Position numbers and translations under genes: made by a program
Shown here: in pieces, positions 14,901 through 26,592 of the stretch
Position numbering within the stretch: position 1 is the stretch's first letter
Layout of the letters: the number at the start of each line of letters is the position of its first letter
NCBI GenBank assembly: GCA_013396995.1
Contig: VWZP01006004.1
Span: forward strand, 1,513,304-1,577,303
Length of the DNA: 64,000 nt
Direction: 5' to 3'
Source of the DNA: Dicaeum eximium
Taxonomy: Eukaryota; Chordata; Aves; Passeriformes; Dicaeidae
Notes under the pieces: generated by a model
Database searches by the model: none
What the model was told of the DNA's origin: nothing
What the model saw: only the letters and a program-made list of their open reading frames with translations

Positions 14901-15187
14901 TGTTCACAGAATACAACACTTTAATAAAGATTCAATGCACCAGTCCAGCCCAGTGTGAAAGTCAGGGCTGTGCAGTCTGGCTAGTGATAAACAGCAGAAA
15001 AAATGAAGCCAAAATCATGCTGTGTGTGTGAGACAGCTCCTCCTATGCTTTATTCTGGAAGAGAAGTTGGCCCTGGGAGACAAGTTGAGGGAGGTTTTAA
15101 GCATAAAAAGTTAGCCAATTTGAAAATTAAAATGCGGGTCCCCCTTCCCATTCACCTACTTGCCTAGCCTCACCTCCTAGCTGAAAA
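8937..15187. other. Intergenic, no gene recognised
   Basis: Apart from the hairpin at 9294-9321 this stretch holds ordinary unique sequence. The longest frame, a minus one at 10410-10874, has no domain and no codon pattern I can support. Confidence 0.6.
9294..9321. other. Perfect hairpin: 12-bp arms, GAAA loop
   Basis: ACTGAAGTATCT at 9294-9305 is followed by GAAA and then its exact reverse complement at 9310-9321. In RNA this would be a 12-bp stem capped by a GNRA tetraloop. Too short for a microRNA precursor, and no element ends were found around it. Confidence 0.85.
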
Positions 15188-15218
15188 CAAATAGAACTGA
15201 CTGAAACCTTTTTTTTTA
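15188..15218 (+). repeat. 31-bp contig-end overlap, first copy
   Basis: Identical to 16758-16788. It ends at the N at 15219, and the second copy starts right after the N at 16757. This suggests that the contig ending here should join the contig starting at 16758. Confidence 0.9.
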
Positions 15219-15219
15219 N
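15219..15219. other. Single-N assembly gap
   Basis: One ambiguous base after a T-run, marking a scaffold join of unknown true length. Confidence 0.95.
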
Positions 15220-15795
15220 TTCAGCAGGGATAAGCAGAGGACACTTCAAAACCGACCCTCTCTTGATTTCCTTTTTCAGCCCACTTTCTATCAGAAATGT
15301 GGATTCCAGCCAGGTTTGGAGAGCTGCAGGCAAGGGAAGGCACTGCTTTCTGTGTGTGAGCAGGAGGAGCTAGCCCATGGGAGGTGGTTTCTCCCTGTTG
15401 CAGTCAAGGCTCTCAGTGAGCTGAGGAAAGGGCAAAAACAAAGGAACAGCACAACAGAGTCCAGGAATCAGACTTGGGAACAAGGCACTTAACTAATTGC
15501 ATCACAAGCCATTGCTGAGTTATATTCCCTAATTGGGAGCAAAGCCCTAGGTAGAAAATGAGCTCTTGGACTTTGAAAAGCCCAAGCAAATAAGCAGGCT
15601 GCCCCAGCCAGATGTAACCAGCCAGCCTGCTGGCTGGAGTTGTCTGAAGCAAAACCTCTGGGAGTCTTGCATGTTTAAGAACAGGAAATAGAAGTACTGA
15701 AAAGTCAGAAACTTATCTGCTCACTTTGGAGACAAGACGAGGTTATTAAAGGAATACGGCTCTGCTTGTGTCCATATGCACTGACAGGTTTAGGC

Positions 15796-16756
15796 TCCCA
15801 GGACTGGTCTATCAGAAGTTTGTGGCTGATGTTAAATGACCACCAGCACCACCTCTGACATGGCACAGTGCTGGCTTTTCCTAGGATGCACCACTGCATA
15901 GTTGAGGAAAGAGGCAAGGCACCTTGCAATTACCTTGGAAAACCAGAATCTTCCTGACTAAGTCAGCATGGAAGCACTCCAATCTTCCTGCCATGCTGGA
16001 AAAACAACAGCTTTTAGATTGAAACTCCATTCTATGCTCTCAGGGGCTGTCTCAATGCACTGACACACACAACACACAGAGTTTCTAAGCAATCAGGAGG
16101 TGCAGCCCGGACCCACTGCCCTGCCAGCCCTGCCAGCCCTGCAGCAGCACTGGTTCCTCCTCCCCCATTTGTGGGCTCTCTGGAGTCTCTCTGCTGAGCT
16201 GTCCCCAGGCTGGTGTAATGCCAGCTCCAGTGGGGACCCAAATCCCATTTGCTGGGTAAGCCTGGCCCGCATGGCAGAGTTAAAAATTCTCTGGCTGGGC
16301 GATGCTGTGTTCAGGGCCACGCACAAACACTTTACTGCTGGCCATTACATTTTATTGCTCTCTCTAATATGCTTTGAGATAACTAAACTGATGCCTGAAA
16401 GAGGCATTTAAACTGTTTTAACAGTATCTACTTCACATAATCTGTTTTACTGCAGTGTCTTATGGTTTTACCCATTTAAAATGTGTTCGTTGTTGTTTTT
16501 AATCAAGGGATTTGCTCTATGACCTTTGAGCAACAGCAGCCCCTGCTAGAAAACAGCTGGCAATGCAGTGTGCAATACAATCTATGGAGATTAAATTAAT
16601 TTCATTCCCTTTTAAGGCAGAATACCGGAAGGCTGGTGGATCCACTGGGATTTTGGTGGATTGAATTCTTTTTTATTTTGAAAGGAGAGCAGAGATTACA
16701 TGAGCTAAAAAATAATAGACATATTTTTCTCTGTGGATTTATCCCCACCCTGAATT
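15796..16756 (+). repeat. First copy of a 961-bp block, probable false duplication
   Basis: This block is the same as 17150-18110 at a constant offset of 1354 bp, with no indel seen and one difference (C at 16626, T at 17980). It ends exactly at the N at 16757, and the second copy begins exactly after the N at 17149. Copies that abut gap characters so precisely are best explained as overlapping contig ends that were not merged, not as a real tandem duplication. Confidence 0.92.
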
Positions 16757-16757
16757 N
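16757..16757. other. Single-N assembly gap
   Basis: One ambiguous base at the exact end of the first 961-bp copy and the start of the second 31-bp copy. Confidence 0.95.
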
Positions 16758-16788
16758 CAAATAGAACTGACTGAAACCTTTTTTTTTA
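16758..16788 (+). repeat. 31-bp contig-end overlap, second copy
   Basis: Identical to 15188-15218, with nine T and an A at the end. The next base here is C, which probably gives the true continuation of the left contig. Confidence 0.9.
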
Positions 16789-16914
16789 CTTATTTAAGCA
16801 ATATTGTAATGCATGCTCTGAGGAAAAGAAAAATCTGTGCCCATGCATATATCTCTGCTTGCTCCAGTTATTCTGAATATGCATCACTGCCTGCTACTTA
16901 TGGCAGTGTTCCAG

Positions 16915-16936
16915 CTCCTCTCCTCTCCTCTCCTCC
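16915..16936 (+). repeat. (TCCTC)n pentanucleotide repeat
   Basis: About four units, a pure pyrimidine run on the plus strand inside the short contig 16758-17148. Confidence 0.85.
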
Positions 16937-17148
16937 CGCATGGCAAACCTCCCTCCTGGCCTCAAGATCACTCCAATATCACCCGGCCTCACTCCCAACC
17001 GCTGCTGCTCAGACAGGACCAAGGCATGGATGTGCTGGGGGGTGTGAGGGCCACACCGGGTGGGCATGGCAGGGCTGGTATGTGGCCCCACTGCAGCCAC
17101 AGCTCCCTGGGGAAGGGACAAGGACACAGAAATGGGTTTGTGGCTGCC

Positions 17149-17149
17149 N
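17149..17149. other. Single-N assembly gap
   Basis: One ambiguous base at the exact start of the second 961-bp copy. Confidence 0.95.
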
Positions 17150-18110
17150 TCCCAGGACTGGTCTATCAGAAGTTTGTGGCTGATGTTAAATGACCACCAG
17201 CACCACCTCTGACATGGCACAGTGCTGGCTTTTCCTAGGATGCACCACTGCATAGTTGAGGAAAGAGGCAAGGCACCTTGCAATTACCTTGGAAAACCAG
17301 AATCTTCCTGACTAAGTCAGCATGGAAGCACTCCAATCTTCCTGCCATGCTGGAAAAACAACAGCTTTTAGATTGAAACTCCATTCTATGCTCTCAGGGG
17401 CTGTCTCAATGCACTGACACACACAACACACAGAGTTTCTAAGCAATCAGGAGGTGCAGCCCGGACCCACTGCCCTGCCAGCCCTGCCAGCCCTGCAGCA
17501 GCACTGGTTCCTCCTCCCCCATTTGTGGGCTCTCTGGAGTCTCTCTGCTGAGCTGTCCCCAGGCTGGTGTAATGCCAGCTCCAGTGGGGACCCAAATCCC
17601 ATTTGCTGGGTAAGCCTGGCCCGCATGGCAGAGTTAAAAATTCTCTGGCTGGGCGATGCTGTGTTCAGGGCCACGCACAAACACTTTACTGCTGGCCATT
17701 ACATTTTATTGCTCTCTCTAATATGCTTTGAGATAACTAAACTGATGCCTGAAAGAGGCATTTAAACTGTTTTAACAGTATCTACTTCACATAATCTGTT
17801 TTACTGCAGTGTCTTATGGTTTTACCCATTTAAAATGTGTTCGTTGTTGTTTTTAATCAAGGGATTTGCTCTATGACCTTTGAGCAACAGCAGCCCCTGC
17901 TAGAAAACAGCTGGCAATGCAGTGTGCAATACAATCTATGGAGATTAAATTAATTTCATTCCCTTTTAAGGCAGAATACTGGAAGGCTGGTGGATCCACT
18001 GGGATTTTGGTGGATTGAATTCTTTTTTATTTTGAAAGGAGAGCAGAGATTACATGAGCTAAAAAATAATAGACATATTTTTCTCTGTGGATTTATCCCC
18101 ACCCTGAATT
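17150..18110 (+). repeat. Second copy of the 961-bp block, probable false duplication
   Basis: Same sequence as 15796-16756 apart from one base. It starts immediately after the gap base at 17149 and continues without break into unique sequence from 18111, so this copy is the one anchored to the right-hand contig. Confidence 0.92.
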
Positions 18111-19593
18111 ACTTAGCTGGCCTGGATAAGAGAAGACACATCAGTACCTTTTTCAGGCTAAGGTCTAGGACCAACAACAAGTTCTCAGCCCTGGAAATAC
18201 TGAGATACATCTAGATAACTGTGTCCAAACCACTTGAAAGATGAACCAAACATTTTTGCTCTTCCTGGCTTAGCAAGGAGGTAGACTCAATTTTTGGTTT
18301 AGGTACCTAAAATGAGACTATGTCTTTAGTCATAAAATAGGTGTTTGATATTTCTGTTTGTTTGCAAGAGCAGAGGAAACTCTCACAATCTGAGTGATGT
18401 AGGTCCCTCCAGTGTTTAGGTCAGCCCCAGGGCCAGCCCAGAGCCAGGCTGAGCTGGGCAGATCTGTTCTGAAGGACAGCTTGGTGGGACACTTCATCTG
18501 AGTGTGAGACACAGCAATAACCTCACCAAAAGCTGTTGCATTTCATGAGAAACCCAATCCCATAATTGCCATTATCTCCACCCCAGCTGTGGGTGAGGGT
18601 GTGGAGCTGCCTTCCATGGCTCAGCCCCCAGTGAGCCCGGCACACCAAGGGGTGTCAGAGACATCTGCTGGGCAGAGAGCAGGGCTAAAGACCAGAGTGA
18701 CCACGTGGGTACCTGAGAACTTATCCTGCACACACCTTCCAGTTAATTCAGCTACCTTAATTTATCACTGGGTTCTCTCTGAAACAAATCAGGCCTTCCT
18801 CTCCAGCCTGATGCAGGGCACCACCAGTGAAGGCACAGCAACAGGTTACATTAAAAAAATTCCTTGTATGCCCAGAGTTTCAGTACTGTTTGTGCAGCTT
18901 ATGTTCACACCTGAAGCTTCCTTGCAGGCTCCACCTGACAGAAACAAAGCATGGCCAATATGAAAGCATCTCTTCAAAAGCCCTTTTGCCAGGATGAGAA
19001 GCACCCTGATGTTTTGTTCTACAGGAGAGCTCAGAGCTGCCTGGGGAGATTTCTGTGGAGTCTACAAGGCAAACTAAACCTGACCCTCCAGTGGCAGCCT
19101 CCTGCCTGAACTCTGACCTAACCTTCAAAGCACAGGGCAGAGCTGAGCTGCCAGCTGGTGTGGTGAAACTCTCCTGAGCTTTTCTTGGGGTGCATATCTT
19201 GAAGGTGGTTTTTCACCCTTTGGAAAATTTCTATAGAACCCATGAAACCTCAGGAAATAAAATAATGGCCATATGTATACTCCTTTCCTTCCCCTTATTA
19301 GTTCACCATAGACACATAAATTAATGACCTTTAATGGAAAACCACACTGGGGAAAATCTGCTGGAACTCACCCACAGAAGAAAGGTTTCCTGCTTGCCAG
19401 GATAACAAACATGCTTGGGATGATGAGGATCCTTGCAAATCAGAGACTGTGGTGGCTGCTGTGTGGGGGCTGCAATTGTGAGTGGCCTTTCCATTTTGGG
19501 GGTCAGTGTGCTAAATTAAAAACCCACAAGAAAAACTTTAATTTAGGTTAATGGGATGTCAAATATTAAATGGATTAAGGCAATTTATATATA

Positions 19594-19610
19594 TTTTTTT
19601 TTTTTTTTTT
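19594..19610 (+). repeat. Poly(T) run, 17 bases
   Basis: T17 preceded by a short TA alternation from 19585. Confidence 0.95.
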
Positions 19611-21285
19611 AAGAGGAATTAGCCTCACTAATCTCCCAGGTCAGATTCTTAGAGGGTGTAAATCACCTTCAGTTATACAGTTAATCAGTTAACCAGTTAT
19701 ACACCAAAGCTCAAGGGAGGCTGTACAATTGCTCACTGGATGGAGTCTGTGCTATTGTACTTTTTCATGCACTTATCTATGAACCATGTACTTACATTAA
19801 ATTTGTTCTGTCTTCTCCCGCCCCCATCCCCCCATTTTGGATTAAAAAGGAAATTATATGGTTCCTTACTTACCCACTTCCTTCCCAGCCCATTAACTTC
19901 ATCCTTTTTTTCAGGCCTTACAAAGGGATGGAAAACTTCCTTTATGCATAGGGAATTTGGGGAATGATAGTATGATATCTGGGGAAAGGGATGCTGGGAG
20001 AGTATTATTTGCAATCACAACTTTCAGGGCTATGCTTTAATATAAAATGAGGAGGAAAATATCTTTCAGCAGAGCTGTTTGAGAGTTCACATTTGAAATA
20101 TTTGGTGGATGGTTAGTTTCCACAGCATGAAAAATTATGCAATGGGAAAATGTTCCTACTGCTTAAAATCAAAATCATATTTTTTTCATCACAGAAATAC
20201 TTTGTTCCATCTCAGAAAGCAAAAAGCACTGCCCTTATGCTCAGAGGAGGCACATTTTAAATTTTAAATTTTGAGGAAGGGAAAGTCTTCACTGCAATAA
20301 AAGAGAGTAAATGTTTAAAATGATCTTTAAATCACTGCCCCTTCACACCACAGCACCAGGCAGGCTTGTTAGCTCAATACTGCAGAGTTTCAAAGCCTGC
20401 TATTTTGCATCCAAGACACAGCAATGTGGTAACTATTGTCTTGCTTTGGGCTGAATAATTTTTTATTGAAAGAATATGATGTCTTTAGGGTCTTTTTGCT
20501 GAAGGTATTTCCACATCCCAAAAATTACCATGACACACAGACATTGATTCTCCTCATGGGTAGCCTCAAGAGAGAGAGCAAGGACTGAATGGGCCAAGAT
20601 GACTGAAAAAGCCTGAAAATTAAAGATAGTAGGGACTCCTGGTTGTAATGAAGGTCCTTCCAGGTCAATTCCAGTGCTATAAGACTGAGGTTGATTTAGC
20701 CTGTTGTTCTTTAAATTCTTTGAGATTTATTCCTCAAAGCCAAGTTTGTTGGGCATATTGACAACTCTATAAACTGCTGGAGAAAAAAGAAGCCTTCTTA
20801 TAAGCCATTTTATTGGGTTCATGTTACTAATGGTTATTTGGATCCCTTTCTGTCCCTCTACTTTGGCCACTATAGCAGCATAAGATTTCTTGCTCATCTG
20901 TCAGATCAGCTTTGAATTGCAATGCAAAGAGCAGAAAAGACACACTTTTCCAGTTTTATTTAATGGGCCACCATCTGCATTTACAAGACAAATTCTTTCC
21001 AGCATTAGAGGTGATCTGCCCTATCAATTCCTGATTCGTGCTGTGGGTGCAGAACAAAGAAATCAAGCTGGTGTTTCTCTCAGTACCAAAACTAAATAGT
21101 GAAAAGCAATGGTGAAACTTTTATCCTTCCATGCTCTTTTCTCATCATTAGCTTTCACCACCTGGTTCAGCTTGTCTAGTCTGAGTGTCCAGCTCTGCTG
21201 TGACTGTCCACCCTTCCCTCCTCCACACACCTCTACAGGAGTGGAACTTTACAGTTCATCAATACTAAAAGCAGCCTGAAAGTCT

Positions 21286-21384
21286 AATTTTAGGTTTAAG
21301 ACTGTCTGTTAAATAAATTTTAAGTTTAAGACTGTCTGTTAAATAAATTTTAAGTTTAAGACTGTCTGTTAACTAAATTATAAG
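21286..21384 (+). repeat. 30-bp minisatellite, about 3.3 copies
   Basis: Two units, 21301-21330 and 21331-21360, are identical. A half unit precedes them (21286-21300, one mismatch) and a diverged unit follows (21361-21384). Each unit contains AAGACTGTCTGTTAAATAAA. No open frame uses it and no gene is near. Confidence 0.95.
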
Positions 21385-24300
21385 GGTTGTCTTTTAACAT
21401 AAATCATTTTTACCTAACTCCCAATCAGTTCTGAAAATGTCTTCTACCCAGAGCTTGCCATGAGATAAATTGTAAATGTGTGCCAGCAATCAGATTGAGA
21501 ATCAGCCTTCAATACTAATTATCATTCTGCAGGGAGTAAAGCATTACATCCAGCCTGGCTGCCTTAGAATATGCAAAGTCCCTGCTGCAAGGAATGATGT
21601 TAATTTATACTAAACCCACCTGAACATATCTTATCTTTAAAAAAAAATTGAAGTCAGCTTTAAAACCTGGTGTGCTCCTCCTGAAAATACACAATACTTT
21701 CTTACTGAATTGCATAAAATTAGAGCCACAGAGCAGATCTGGGCAATTCTATCCATTGGATTGTCCTTCCTAAGAGAGCAATAGAATATTGCTAAGCAAG
21801 GGTTTTCTTTAAAAATTGAAACATTTTCCAGGGTTTTCATTACTGATTTCATCTAATTTCCTTATGTATTTTTATTGCATGTAAATCTGAAACCACAAAA
21901 AGTTGGGGTTTTTAAAGTAAAATGTTCAAAATTTTGGAAATAAGAAAAATAGTTTTGCCTGCATTGCTATCAAATAAATAGTCTAATTTTCTCTGTGCTT
22001 ATTTAATCCAGTGAAGGATCTAGTCCACTGCCTTAAAAACATCCAAAGAATTTTCATTTTGAAGATTTTCCTGTTTTCCAGAAAGGTTCTTCTGCTTGGT
22101 AGGCAAAGGAAACCAGGTTCAGGAATCTCCTGATATGAAATACTATGGTAGGTACAATTTTCAGGGGAAACTGAAAAATCATTTGTCTCATTCTTACTGT
22201 TTCCTAGAGACCTGCTGATGGCTACAGGTGGAGGAAAAAAAATCTGACAGCTCTTGATCTGAGCAGGTATAGACATTCCTATGTTTTCATCATACAATTA
22301 ATAGGGCTCACAGCTCTTGGCAGAAATACAGAAGTGATGTTATTTGAGAGTGATTTCAAGCCACCCTCCACCCAAGAACCTCCCAGCTGTGCTGGCAGTG
22401 TCCTGGGCACCACCTGCCCTCTCAGACAGGCTGGCTGCCACAACCAAGGGTTATGATGTGCCTTGAGGCTTCTGGGTTAAAAGTGCCTTTTGTCCCATCC
22501 TCTCTAATGACCTTATTAGAAAAGGCTTGAGGGTCTAAAGCTTTTGGATCCAAAGGCAACTAAGGAGGACTTTGCCTCATCAGTATATTGATGGTCCTCC
22601 TGGTTAAAAATTCCTCTAATGCTTCTAATTCCTTCTGCTAGTCATCTCTGCTCACAGCCCTTTTTAGCCTAATTTTTGAGCTTCTTGCTGTTCTTTAAAA
22701 GATTTAATGTTTCTTTGGCCAAGAGCAGAGTTTGGATAACTCATGTGCCATGAGGAACCTGAGAAGAGTGAGCTTGCATCTCTGTGCTGCAGTGAATGGA
22801 CACAGTCTAAAACTGTATTTCTTTAATGCAGAGCAACAGATAATTCAGTTCTAATTCAGAGAATCAGCACTGGGAAAATAGGTTTTAGCTTTTCAAATAA
22901 CCTTTATGTTTTGTTACCTTTTAGGCTGAAATTTGAATCACAGAGGTAAAGAGCTAGAGAATCTTAGCATCTTTGAAATTAATCTAGTAGAAAAAACTTT
23001 TTTCCCCTGGTCTCACTTGACCTCTCATGTTATTATCTATTATATTCTCCCCAGCTTTTCTTGCCTCAAGTCTCCAGACCCACAGAAAAGAATAGGGAAT
23101 GGCAAGACTGCAGCTATTTATAATGATAATCCATTCCCAGGTTCCAGCGCGGCAGTTTTAATCATAAGCTATTGTCAGGCATCAAGATCAAAAATATTTG
23201 AGATTTGATTTGTTTGGATTATAAAGAAGCTCTGAATGCCAAAGTGTGGTGGCTCAAACTGCAAAGCACAGCCCCTGTGTGAAGTAGAATGAACTGGTAT
23301 TGCCCTCTCTGATCCGATTTGTAGCCATCACAGCTCTTTAAAGTTATTTGATTTGACATCAATTAGGCAGTTTTCACAAGGGGAAAGTCTCTTTTTGCAT
23401 TTAGTCCAATATCAATGTCATTTTCCTCCTAAAATGTGACAAGGAGCAGAGTGCTTCAGCGTGCTTTGCAACAGACACGGAGAATCGGATAGGGAGGAGG
23501 AGAAAGTCTTCACAAAAAAAGAAAAAAAACGGGAGTGGGAGGACTGAGAAAACATTTCAACTGCAAATTCCCATTTTTGAAGACATATGTAAACAGAGAA
23601 ACAGACACAGAGGAGGAGGGAGAGACACAGGAGACCCCATGCTCAGCAGGTGTATTTTGTCAGTACAGTCACTGTAAGGATGCAGAGCACTTCAGACCTG
23701 TGTATCCTTGGAGGACAGCAAATCTGGTAACAAGAGAAAAGCATTTGTAGAACCTGAATCCCAGATTTGTTTCGTCGTTTAATATTCTGCCTAGGACTTT
23801 GCACAGTGCTCAAGGATACACGGAGCTAATGCAGCAAACTGCTTGTGAACGTGTTACGTGTACAATATTCACAACCAGCACACCAAAGCAGTGTGCTCCC
23901 AAGAGAGAAGAGACTAGATGACTGAAAAATTCTGAAAATTAAGGCTGTTCTAAGAAGCAGGAGTCGAAGATGACCTGTTTTGCTGAGTGTCATGAGGTAT
24001 CACAACTGTTGTATTCCCATTTTTAGCTGGATGCAGCAACAAGATGGACACTGAGTATAGCAATGGAGGGAGAGTAAAAAGTGTTTCTCTGTACATGGAG
24101 GGGCTGAGGAATTTTGATGGATTAAACAGGGGCTTGCAAAATTAAGAGCTGAGACAACTACTAGTCCATATTAGAAGATGCAAACAGGAGAACCTGAAGG
24201 GAGTGGCAAAAAATGGGCAAAACAAAAGAGTAAATCAATACTTTGTGAAAGCTGGTATATTCAGATAGTGGTTATACAGGATTTCAGAGCGGCTTTTTGT

Positions 24301-25848
24301 TCCTCCCAAAAATTTTCCCAGAGATACAGGGAAAAGCTGCCTCTGGGACATTTATCATCATGATTTTTATCTTCATGCCCACACAGCTGCAGTATTTCTG
24401 GACTGTACATGCAAGTCCAGAGGGTAACAGTGCTCCACAATTTAGATCCTTCCTCAGGGTCCTGAATGATCCAGTTATTGATTGCTTCCTTGCCTCTTTG
24501 CCAGTAGCTTGTAATCCAAAAACTCTTATGCACTGATCTCCAGGTAAATTCTTTTTTGCAATCTCCTAAGAAAATAGACAGACTTGCCACTGTATGACAG
24601 CTTTTATTAGAAATGTCACACATAAGCTTAAACTAGGACACCACAGTGGGCCAAGAGAGCTCTGTTGCTGATTTTTGGGGAAAGAAAAGTGATGACATCA
24701 GTTAGAGGCAAAGGCATTTTCTCAAGCCAGAGTGATGTCAACCTTCAAATGAACTATTAGTGCTGAATCTTTAACATGTATCCTATTAAATCAACTTTGC
24801 TATTTGTGGCAGTTCAAAAATTCTCGGATTACCATTCCCATTCTCTTGGGAATGAACATTTTAATGCTGCCAGCCACCATGCAAGATTCAGATCTCATCT
24901 ATAAATTCATAGTTAAGCAGTGTAACAATTGTCTGTCAAAGGAAGGCAATGGCCAAGTTTTGGACAAGGATTCCACTCTACATTTTTGGTCATAGCTCTG
25001 TCCCTAAGTGGCACACAGTCATAAGAGCAGTCTCCATTTTATCAGCCACAAATGAGCTGCAATACAAAATGAGATACCCATAACTGTGATTCAACAGAAG
25101 GACAAAAATATTTGTTCATTTGTCCAGTGGGTACAAGCAGCTTCCCAGCCATGCTGATCAGGGCTGCAGCAACAAGGCTGCTTGTTGGTGATAAAATCAT
25201 GGTGACATAGAAAGTCTGCTTAAAAATAAGCCTAGATCTTTTGGGGGGACTGGCCCACCCCATATACAGTCTGACCTTCTCCCCAGCCAATCAACATGTT
25301 AATATTGTGTGCAATTTGTCAGGAGGCCACATGTCAAATGACAGACAGGTAAAAAATGGCCAAGGTAAGGTCTATTTCCACAATCACTTCCTTGGCATGA
25401 CAGGTGGGGCCTTGAGATGGCAACTGAAGGCTGTAGTGAGGGAGGGAGAAGTTTTGTTTGATTTTCCAATCGCTTTTAAGTCTCTCTCACGGGAACTCCT
25501 CAGACTTGTCCTACTTTCCTTGCTTGTTGCAGCAGGGAATGAAAGGTGCTGCAGAAATGTGCTCTGTCCCTGAGCTCTTGCTGAAAGCTGCTTTTACCAG
25601 AGCTACCACTTCTGTGTCATTAACCTGGGACAAGGATGTCTTCCAGTCCAGCAGGTCTTAAAGGTCTCAAGTGCTGAGGACTTATTAGAATAATCCCTTT
25701 TTCTAGGTTTTGCTTGGGAACCTGCAACAGATACCTTTTATTTTCAGAAGTTCAATTGAAGTGGGGCATGTTTGTTTTGGAGAAGAGGCAATAGGGTTGT
25801 TAATTTGGGCTTGTAATTATTCACAATTAGCACATTATTTCTTCTTCT

Positions 25849-25871
25849 CCCCCCTCCCCCCCCCCACCCCC
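25849..25871 (+). repeat. C-rich tract (C6 T C10 A C5)
   Basis: Twenty-one of 23 bases are C. The minus strand carries runs of 5, 10 and 6 G, enough for a G-quadruplex if the long run is split. Confidence 0.95.
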
Positions 25872-26210
25872 TCTCCTACTTATTTAGTTATCAGATCCAA
25901 TTACAAACCCAAATTACCAACCCTAATTTTTACTAACAATTATTCAGACATGAATAGCAATGAAACTGAAGCAGCAGAAGGGTGAGGGAAGGCTGGATAA
26001 CCTAGCAGGAGTAAAATCAATACTTGATAAATTCTTTATCTAATAGTCCACACTAAGGCTTATCCTGCATTGACAAACCCACAGCATTAGCAGTAGATAA
26101 AACCTGTGGAGTCCAAAGGAACCTGAAATCTCAGCTCTGACTGGAAGCCATCATAACTGTGCTTAAATCAGGGGCAACTGCAAGTCCCTTCTTCCAGCTC
26201 CACCTCCTCC

Positions 26211-26592
26211 TGGTGTTTAAATCCCATTTGTGTAAAACACAAAAACAAGGGGTAAAACACCAGTTCAGCTTCCCTGATCTAACCAGTCTGGTGAATCACT
26301 TTGTTCTCTGATCACTCACTCAAGGAACTGATATAAATTAAAAATAATCTTTATTAAAAGGGGTAAAGGAAGGAATGGTTATTTTAAACCAGCTCAATCC
26401 TGTGCTCTAGATAGCCCCATAAGGACTGTTGTGAGGAGAACCCTGTGGGACCACAAACCCATGGCCAAGGGTGGGAAAGAGGTGACAAATCAATGGGGAG
26501 GAGCCCAGCTGAAATCAGAACAGCTGCCAAAAGAAATGCTTTTGTAACCACAAACGGGGGACAGACACAGACAAGAGGTGTTGAGCCTCTCA
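26211..26592 (-). mobile_element. Candidate degenerate LTR on the minus strand
   Basis: The minus strand reads TGAGAGG at one end and ACACCA at the other, with AATAAA at 26355-26350. Flanks are CCTCC (26206-26210) and CCTCG (26593-26597), four of five matching. The composition is LTR-like, with a GC-moderate body followed by an AT-rich region around the poly(A) signal. No family recognised and no second copy in the window. It could equally be unique sequence. Confidence 0.3.

Larger units (their letters stand above)
18111..26210. other. Intergenic, no gene recognised
   Basis: Unique sequence with the poly(T) run, the 30-bp minisatellite and the C-rich tract. A GC-richer patch lies at 18400-18720, and a few CpG sites lie at 23145-23530; neither reaches a CpG island by eye. 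Confidence 0.6.

Noticed and set aside
16100..17765. Two identical 103-residue plus frames read as a duplicated gene pair
   Set aside because: They sit in the falsely duplicated 961-bp block and have no domain, promoter or splice context.
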